Source: Pleodorina starrii (Eukaryota; Chlorophyta; Chlorophyceae; Chlamydomonadales; Volvocaceae). Taken from it: a stretch of DNA of 64,000 nucleotides. The notes beneath the pieces were generated by a model that saw only the letters and a list, made by a program, of their open reading frames with translations, had not been told where the DNA came from and searched no databases. Shown in pieces: positions 57,501 through 64,000 of the stretch. The stretch covers positions 2,840,001 to 2,904,000 of the forward strand of contig BRXU01000006.1 in assembly GCA_030267565.1 (NCBI GenBank), written 5' to 3'. Position numbers and translations under genes: made by a program. The first letter of the stretch is position 1, and every line of letters begins with the position of its first letter.

Positions 57501-58054
57501 TCCTCATCAACCCTATTTGACAGCGGCGGAATCCCCCAAGCGGATCACCGCAGCAGTGCAGTGTGCGCGAACCGGCAGATGCGACCCAAACATTGCAAAC
57601 GGATGCAGAGCCACCCACAAACCCACACACCAGGCGCACATGCATTGTGTGTGTGTGTGTGCGCGCGCAGCTTGCACACGGACGATTGCGTCGCCGGACA
57701 AAAAGACAATGAGAGTCAGCAGGCCAGGGCAGGGCAGGACAGGCACCATTTTCCCTCCCTCCCTCCCTCCCCCCTACCCCCACGATCAGTCCCCCCATGC
57801 TCAATAATGCGCCGTGCACTTGCCATATGCCATGCACTTGTCATGCAGTGCACATGCACATTCACCCTCCGACGCCTTCCGACTGTGAACCCCTCTTCCC
57901 CCCTCCCCCCCATCCCCTAGCCGCAGTCGCGGCGCGCCGCGCGCCCCCCTGTCCCGGTATTCCAAAAAGCTGCCGCCTCCCCCCTCCCGCCTCCCGCCTC
58001 CCGCCTCCGTCCCTTGCGCTGCGATATCTTCTTTTTCAACCCCCCAAGCTCCCG

Positions 58055-58059
58055 TTACA
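58055..58059 (-). terminator. Candidate poly(A) signal (TGTAA on minus strand) for the SBP-type gene
   Basis: TTACA on the plus strand, about 560 bases beyond the minus-strand stop at 58619. Confidence 0.45.
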
Positions 58060-58618
58060 ATTCCCGCCAGAAGCGCTCCTTCCAGAACCGTTTCCGGAGG
58101 GGTACTCCCATTGCTTCTTCCTCATCCCTCTTCCTCACTTCCAACCCTGCCAGGGCATCAGCCTGCACGGGATACGGGTGGCGTGGTCGGGGGTCGGGTT
58201 CGGGTTCGGGGGCATGCAACGCAAAGCAAAGCAGGCCGGGTCGTGGCTTGGCGGACGCGGGCCCCGGTCGGAGAGGAGGCGACGGAATCAACTGGGGTCG
58301 TTGAGAAGCAGCGCAGGCAGGAAAGGCCGCGGAGCCCCCCGGCCCGCGGCCAGCCGGTCACGATATTCAACCCCAGCCCGCCCGTGCCCCCCTCCTCCCC
58401 GCCCCTCCAACCCCCCCCACGTCTCCTCACTGCAGTGCCGTGTTTCGTACCCCTCCCGCGCAGCCGCGGCGCACGGACAGCGGAGGCGACCGCATACAGT
58501 AAAACCCTAAGCCACAAAATAAACTACACATACGGTACACTGGCAGACAGTCGCAGAGGGGGGCGCCCACTCCCTCCCCGCACTCCCTCCCTCCCTTCCC
58601 TCCCTCCCTTCACTCCAC

Positions 58619-58850
58619 TCACTTGCGAGCGACCTTCATCGCCAGACCAGTCAGCCCCGACCCGGCATTGCCCCGGAGCTGCGGCTGCGGCTGCGGCTGA
58701 GGCTGCGGCTGCGGCTGCGGAACGACCCGTGGGACGGTGCCTCCCCGCTGAGACGCTGAACCGCCGCCGCCGCCGCCGTCGGCCGCGAGGCTGCCCTTTG
58801 GCGACGCCCTTCCGTCGCACAGCGGGCCCAGGCTCAGCCCCGCCACTCCG

Positions 58851-58881
<31 letters not shown>

Positions 58882-60319
58882 AGTCCTCCCGGGCTTCGCC
58901 CTGTGTCGCCCTCAACGGCGACCCCGCCGACCGCGGCGACGGCAGCGGCGTCAAGAACGCGTCGCTGCCCGGATCTGACGCCGCGCCGCCCATGACGCTG
59001 ACACGCCCAGCCACCTGGCCCGCCGGCGGCGCTTCGCCGGCGGCGGCGGCGCCGCCGCGCCGCGACGACGACGGGCCCGCTGCCGCGGGGCACTGCCGCC
59101 GCAGCGGCCCCAGCGGCGCCAGCGGCGCCAACGACCACAGCGGCGTGACACCGGCGGGGCTGATGCCGCTCTCCCTCTCCCTCTCCCTCTCCCGCGGGGC
59201 TGATGCCGATGCTGATGCGGAGAGCGGCATCAGCTGCGCCGGTGTCACGCCGCTGTCATCGAGGAGGCTGTGCCACAGCTCCAGGACCTCGGGTACGGCA
59301 AGCCGCAGGCCTGTGACGATGTACGGCTGGCCGAGCAGCGCGACCAGGTGGAGCGGCGTGATGCCGCCGGGGCCTGCGGCAGCGGGGCGAGGGTGAGGAC
59401 GAGGGTGTGTGTGGGGGGGGGGAGTGTGGGCGAGTGCAAGGAGGGCACACACGCGCATATGCGGACAGGCGATGGTGCCAGCCATCCGCCCATCCCCAGT
59501 GCCAGTGCCTGTGTGTGCCACCTTCCATTTCGCACCCGCCCGGCCACCCACCCGGCCACGCCAGGCTGACGTTGTCTCTCAGCACGGGGCCGCACTTGAT
59601 CAGCGCCAGCACCAGCGCCAGACTGCGCGACCGCACCGCCGCGTGCAGCAGGCAGGGCGACCCGCGGGTCGGTGTCGGGGCCAGCTCCGGAACCAGCAGG
59701 TCGGGGAAGGCGGCGTGCAGCTCAGACAGGGCCGATACGGCGCACAGCGCAGAGTCGAGGAGCAGCCTGAGGGGGGAGGGATGGTGGTGGTGGTGGTGGT
59801 GGTGGTGGTGGGGGTGGAGGTGGTGGTGGTGGAGGTGGTGGGGGTGGAGGTGGTGGTGGTGGTGATGGGGCGGTTATTCACGTATAGGCGGTGGGGCGGG
59901 GGGCGGCCCCAATCGTGCGAAAAGCACGAGCCGAAACCGATAGATGGATTGCGCCACCCACCCACCCACCCACCCACCCACCCAGCCACCCAGCCACCCA
60001 GCCACCCAGCCATCCAGCCAGCCACCCACCTCTGCGCAAAGAACTCAATCACCGACACCGCCCGCGACAGCAGCTGCCGCACCGCCCCCGGGCCCAGCAG
60101 CCGCTGCACCACCGTCTCGTCATCGCCGTTGGTGAGCAGATCCGAGGGGTCGAAGCCGCGAAGAAGACGACGAATGCCGGGCTCGACGGCGGCGGCGGCG
60201 GCAACGCCGGCGGCGGCGGCGGCGGCAGCCCTGTCTGCCAGCGACGCCAGGAGGTGCGCCGAAAGCTTGACAGCCGGGACGCCGCCAGCGACGGCGCCGC
60301 CGCCAGAGCCGAGGCTGGT

Positions 60320-60354
<35 letters not shown>

Positions 60355-63300
60355 AGCCGAGGCTGACGCCGGCGCGGAAGCAGCTGGAGGCGGCGGTGGC
60401 GGTGGAGGTGGACTTGCAGTGGGAGGACGCGAGGGTGGAGACGGTGCCTGCGCGGGCGGATTGACGTGTGTGTGGGGGTGTGTGTGTTGGGGGGGTGGGG
60501 GTGGGGGAGCGCGGGCGGAACGTCCAACACGGCGCGCGAGTGAGCACGACCATGGACATGTGTGCATGTGCATGTGTGTGCATGTGTGTGGGGGGTGGGT
60601 GGGTGTGTGGGTGGCTGGGTGGGTGTGTGGGTGGGTGTGTGGGTGGGTGAGAGAGAGGGGCAGGCCATGCGGGAACCGGAAAGAGCCCCCCCGGGGTAAG
60701 AAAGGCGGACTGCAACGAGAAGCAGCCGAGGCGACGTACCGTACTCCCGAGTACTGAGTGGCTGGGTGGGTGGGCTGGGGTTAGCGAGTGGCGGGGGTGG
60801 GGGGGGGGTATCCACGTATAGGCCGGGGGGCAAACGCCGCGCCACGACGCAACGCGCCGCTTGCAGACTGCAGACAGACACCCCTCACCCCCTCACCCCT
60901 TCCCCTCACCCCTTCCCCTCACCCCCACCGCCTCCCAACGCACCCGTGTACGACATATTGAAGCTCCGCATGCTCGCCTCCGCCGCCTCCGGCGCCTCGG
61001 AGCCGCAGTCCTCCTCCTCACCGCCGCCGCCGCGACAGTCCGACTCATCCCCACCTCCACCCCCACCCCCTCCACCTCCTCCTCCCAACCCTCCGCCCCC
61101 GCCCGCCGTCCCCTCCCACGCCTCCGCTGAGGAGCTCCTCCAGGTGGTCTTGGACTGAGAGGCGCCGCTGCCGCTGCCACCGCCGTCACCGCCGCCACCA
61201 CCGCCTCCTCCCGGGCCCCCCAGCACGGGACACACGCCGTTGACCGGCTGTGCGAGGAGGGGCGCCAGGTCCAGCAGACTGCCCAGGTCCACCAGCAGGC
61301 GCCGGAGGCTGGGAGCGAGTGGGGGGCGGGAGCGGACAGAGCAGGGGCGGGAGGGGTTGGGGCAGGGGCAGGGCGGAGAAGAGGTCTGTCGACCGAGGTC
61401 GCGAGAGTGAATCAACGAGCGATCAACGGGGTTTTTGGGTTGGGGATTGTTCCGAAGGCGATCAAGGGCCAGCGCCCCCCGCTCCTCCCTGCCTCCTCCC
61501 TCCTCACCCCCTCCGCTGCGAAATTTTCTTTATACCCCCTCCTCCATCCCATACCTGGCCTGCGGCAGCCGGCCCTGCAGCCAGTTGATCTCCGCCGCCA
61601 CCCGCTCCGAAGGCACCACCACCAGCGCTAGCCACTCGGACAGAAGCTGGACACCCGCCACCACTCCCGCCACCTGCGCCTCGCCTCCACCTCCACCGCC
61701 GCCTCCACCGCCACCACCGCCTCCTCCACCACCTCCACCGCCTCCCCCACCGCCTCCACCGCCGCCCACCGCCGCCTCCAGCAGCATCAGTCCGCAGCAG
61801 GGCAGCGGCGGCAGCTGCACCAGCAGGTGGATGTCGTCGCTCGCGTGCTGGAACTGCGCACTCAAGGGAATTGGGGGGGGGGGGGGCAAGCAGGGCGCGC
61901 GTGTGTGCGTGTGCGTGTGCCCCGCCCCCTCCCAGCCTCCTCCTGCAGGCCCGCCCTCCCGCTCCATACAGCCCCGCTCCGCACATTCCCCCCCCCCCGA
62001 CCGCTCTCTCTCTCTCCCCCGGCCTCACTTGCAGCTGTCGATGGACCCCCTGCATGCGCCCCCACAGCTCCAGGAAGGGAACAGACAGCCCGCTGCCGTA
62101 CACCTGGAAGCAGCCGCGCGCGCCGATGGAAACCGCCGACGGGGAAGCGCGGCTCAGCACCGGCACGGCGGGAGTGTGGCTGTCGACGGCGGCGGCTGCT
62201 GCTGCTGTGATGGTCGAGGGAGGGAAGCAGCCGAGGGGCACCTCCCGGCCGGCCTTGTCCACGGCAAATACCTGGCCGGGTGGGGGGGGGGGGGCGGAAG
62301 GGAAACAGGCCGGGCCCGGGGAGTGTAATAAAGAAGATATACATACCGCTGCGGTGCCCGGGGCGGGGCGGGGCGGGGCGGGGCGGGCGGATGACGTCAC
62401 CACCACCACCACCACCACCACTACCTCCGGACACACAGACACGCACGCACAGACGCGCACACACACGCGCACACGCACACACACACGCACACACACACAA
62501 GCACACGGGAACACACAAGCACACGCACACACACAGCCCAGCCGCCCGCACCTGGGCTCCCGCCTGCAACAGCACCGCGCTCTCGTTCACCACCGCTAGC
62601 CGCCGCAGCGCCGCCAACACCTCGCATTAACCCGAGTTCGATCCCGAGCGCGAGCAAAACGGGCGGCCGAGGGCCGACTCCGTGTCCAGATCCCCGTCCC
62701 GACCCCGTTCGCTGCCGTCGTCGCCGTCCCAGTCCCGGTCCGCGCGGAGGACTGTGGCGTTGGCGACGATACGCACGCAGCCGGGGCGCGCGGCCGCCAA
62801 CAGAGGCTGCGCGGAAGAGGGAATGGGAATGAGAAAGGGAATGGGATGGGAATGGGACAGGGACAGGGGGGTTGCCCATACACCGCTCACCGGCACCGGG
62901 TAGCGGCCGCCCTCCGATGCAATCTGCTGCAGCAGCTCCGGTGTCGAGGCATCCATGTCGTACGGTGTACAGTCCATCATCTTGAGCGAAAGCCGAACAG
63001 TGTCGTACTTGCCGTGGTAGTCGTCCCACGGCCGCGCCGCCGCCATCGCACCCGCCGCCACGCCGCCGCCGCCGCCACCGGATCCACCGCGGCTCATCAG
63101 CGGCGGCGGGACGTCGCCCCAGCCTGAGTGCACAGCGCTCCAGCCTCCGTGCGCCGCATGCTGCGGCGCGCCCATAGCCTCAGCCGCCTGCTGCGGCAGC
63201 AGCAGCTGCTGCGGCAGCTGCTGCTGCGCGGAAGAGGCACTGTAGCCGCTGGCGACGCGCGGAAGTAGAACTGACCCGTGGGTCGGCAGCAGGTGGTGGT

Positions 63301-64000
63301 GGTGTTGCTGCTGGAGGCCGTCTCTGTAGGTGAGGCCGCTGAGAGGACGGACGACGCAGCTCTCGACGCCACCAGCCCCCCCAAGCACCTGCTGCTGCTG
63401 CTGCTGCTGTTGCTGTATCTTCAAATGTTGCTGTTGCTGCTGCTGTTGTAACCCTTGGTGTTGCTGCTGCTGCCGTTGCAGCTGTAGCTGCAGCTTCCGC
63501 TGCTGAAGCTCGCGCAGCTTCTGCTCCAGGCTCTGCTCCTGCTGCTCCAGGCTTTGCAGCTGCAGCTGTGTACAAGCGTGTTGTTGGTGTTGGTGTTGGT
63601 GGTGTTGTTGGTGTTGTTGGTGTTGTTGGTATTCTTGTTGCTGTTGGTGTTGTTGGTGTTGGTGTTGGTGTTGTTGTTGTTGGTGGTGGTGATGGTGATG
63701 GTGTTGGTGTTGGTGTTGTTGCTGCTGCGAAAGAAACTGCTGCTGACGCATCGCCTCCAGTTGTTGTTGCTGTTGCTGCTGTTGTTGATGTTGTTGTTGC
63801 TGCTGCTGTTTTTGTTGTTGCATGTGAACCTGGTGATGCTGCTGAAGCGTCAACTGCCGTTGCTGTTGCTGCCCCGACGATTGCGCCAGCGTCGCCGCCG
63901 CCGCCGGCGCCACCGCGCCCCCGCCGCGGTCCATCGCCGGCGCCGGCGCGCCGCCGCTCGGCTCCGGAACCGCCCGAGCCGCCGCGGCGGGCAGGCCCCA
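58619..64000 (-). CDS. SBP/SPL-type transcription factor (SPL1/12 class), C-terminal part, partial at right edge
   Basis: Right to left the exons are >64000-62891, 62806 to 62777 (or longer), 62620-62552, 62271-62029, 61853-61555, 61308-60944, 60447-60030, 59766-59552 and 59373-58619 (TGA). Apart from the uncertain second exon, every join keeps phase. The first exon holds a long Gln/His tract, then the KYDTVRLSLKMMDCTPYDMD segment, matching the RIVFKLF...P region of SPL1/12 proteins, followed by the AARPGC landmark. The last exons carry a hydrophobic helical region (SVIEFFAQRLLLDSALCAVS), an ankyrin-like segment (WPGPGGITPLHLVALLGQ, equivalent to GPGGLTPLHLAA in plant SPL1/12) and end in GLAMKVARK. 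Chlamydomonas CRR1, the copper regulator, is of this class but has a Cys-rich end not seen here. The SBP zinc DNA-binding domain should be beyond 64000. An in-frame TAA lies at 62629-62627 between exons two and three. Confidence 0.75.
59790..59866. repeat. GGT/GGA trinucleotide repeat
   Basis: GGTGGT with occasional GGA or GGG units in an intron of the SBP-type gene, close to the acceptor at 59767. Confidence 0.9.
59875..59890 (-). repeat. Copy of the dispersed intronic motif
   Basis: On the minus strand it reads CGCCTATACGTGAATA, one of the more diverged copies, in the intron between 60030 and 59766 of the SBP-type gene and in the same sense as that gene. Confidence 0.65.
59956..60027. repeat. 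CCAC/CCAGC tandem repeat
   Basis: About 18 four- and five-base units directly after the donor of the exon ending at 60030 of the SBP-type gene; on the transcript strand the intron opens GTGGGTGGCTGG. Confidence 0.9.
60808..60826 (-). repeat. Copy of the dispersed intronic motif
   Basis: On the minus strand it reads CCGGCCTATACGTGGATACC, identical over its 20 bases to the copy at 9829-9850, between C-runs, in the SBP-type intron spanning 60943-60448. Confidence 0.8.
62437..62536. repeat. CA-rich microsatellite (CACACG variants)
   Basis: Imperfect CA/CACG repeat in an SBP-type intron (62551-62272), beside a GGT/CCA run near 62398-62425 and a GGGGC run near 62355-62385. Confidence 0.9.
63390..63880 (-). 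repeat. Coding Gln/His-rich tract (CAG, CAA, CAC codons)
   Basis: Nearly every codon is Gln or His over about 160 codons in the first visible exon of the SBP-type gene. Mixed CAA and CAG codons suggest selection for the amino acid and not a recent triplet expansion. Confidence 0.85.

Larger units (their letters stand above)
53971..58618. other. Intergenic between convergent Ser-rich and SBP-type genes
   Basis: About 4.6 kb without a recognised gene. Left part: Ser-rich gene 3' UTR with a purine minisatellite. Right part: SBP-type 3' UTR, with the complement of TGTAA at 58055. Between them are CA repeats (55264, 57145, 57345-57415), GTAC-dense stretches near 55370-55425, CAG and CAT trinucleotide runs near 56390 and 56675, and GGTAG repeats near 57015-57070. 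Confidence 0.5.

Noticed and set aside
58619..64000. Identification as CRR1 itself
   Set aside because: Class features agree, but the Cys-rich C-terminus of CRR1 is absent and the SBP domain is out of view.

Overview
The window looks like nuclear DNA of a volvocine green alga (Chlamydomonas/Gonium/Volvox group). Supporting signs are very GC-rich DNA, genes cut into many short GT-AG exons, a pherophorin cell-wall gene, Ala/Gly/Gln/Pro homopolymers in coding exons, CA/GT/GGT microsatellites in introns, and TGTAA motifs (the usual volvocine poly(A) signal) downstream of several stops. The species cannot be fixed from sequence alone. Exon models below were built by hand from splice consensus, reading phase and protein-family similarity.

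Layout, left to right. (1) 1-1453, +: 3' end of a chloroplast-type polynucleotide phosphorylase (S1 domain and Gly/Arg tail). (2) 3574-10758, +: a 14-exon, about 1185-residue protein with an N-terminal RanBP2-type zinc finger, SUMO-interaction-like motifs, a Cys-containing segment resembling part of an RBR E3 ligase, and a C-terminal BIRC6-type ubiquitin-conjugating domain. (3) 13414-16876, +: a 7-exon secreted pherophorin with a PPSPQ hydroxyproline-rich rod. (4) 19971-21552, +: a 4-exon staphylococcal-nuclease-fold protein of bacterial type with a sunset-like domain and an apparent bipartite thylakoid-lumen leader. (5) 24117-26253, +: a 4-exon PAQR (adiponectin receptor/haemolysin III-like) membrane protein with an intact zinc site. 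(6) 30752-38998, -: a large FHA/coiled-coil/poly-Gln/poly-Gly protein. (7) 42144-42828, -: ribosomal protein uL14 (RPL23). (8) 44709-50041, +: an 11-exon chloroplast DUF1995 protein. (9) 53029-53970, +: an intronless Ser/Thr-rich disordered protein of unknown function. (10) 58619 to the right edge, -: the C-terminal part of a plant-type SBP/SPL transcription factor (SPL1/12 class, with poly-Gln and an ankyrin segment); its SBP DNA-binding domain should lie beyond base 64000.

The genes do not form a pathway. Three probably act in the chloroplast (PNPase, lumenal nuclease, DUF1995), two at membrane or cell wall (PAQR, pherophorin), and the rest in cytosol or nucleus. The gaps of 1.9-4.6 kb contain UTRs, simple repeats and no recognisable gene.

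Points most worth a second look are the SUMO-motif/zinc-finger/E2 fusion, the bacterial-type nuclease given a two-step plastid leader, a short motif that recurs in introns of two neighbouring genes and one 40 kb away always in the sense orientation, GTAC-rich 3' splice regions, and an in-frame stop in the SBP-type gene.
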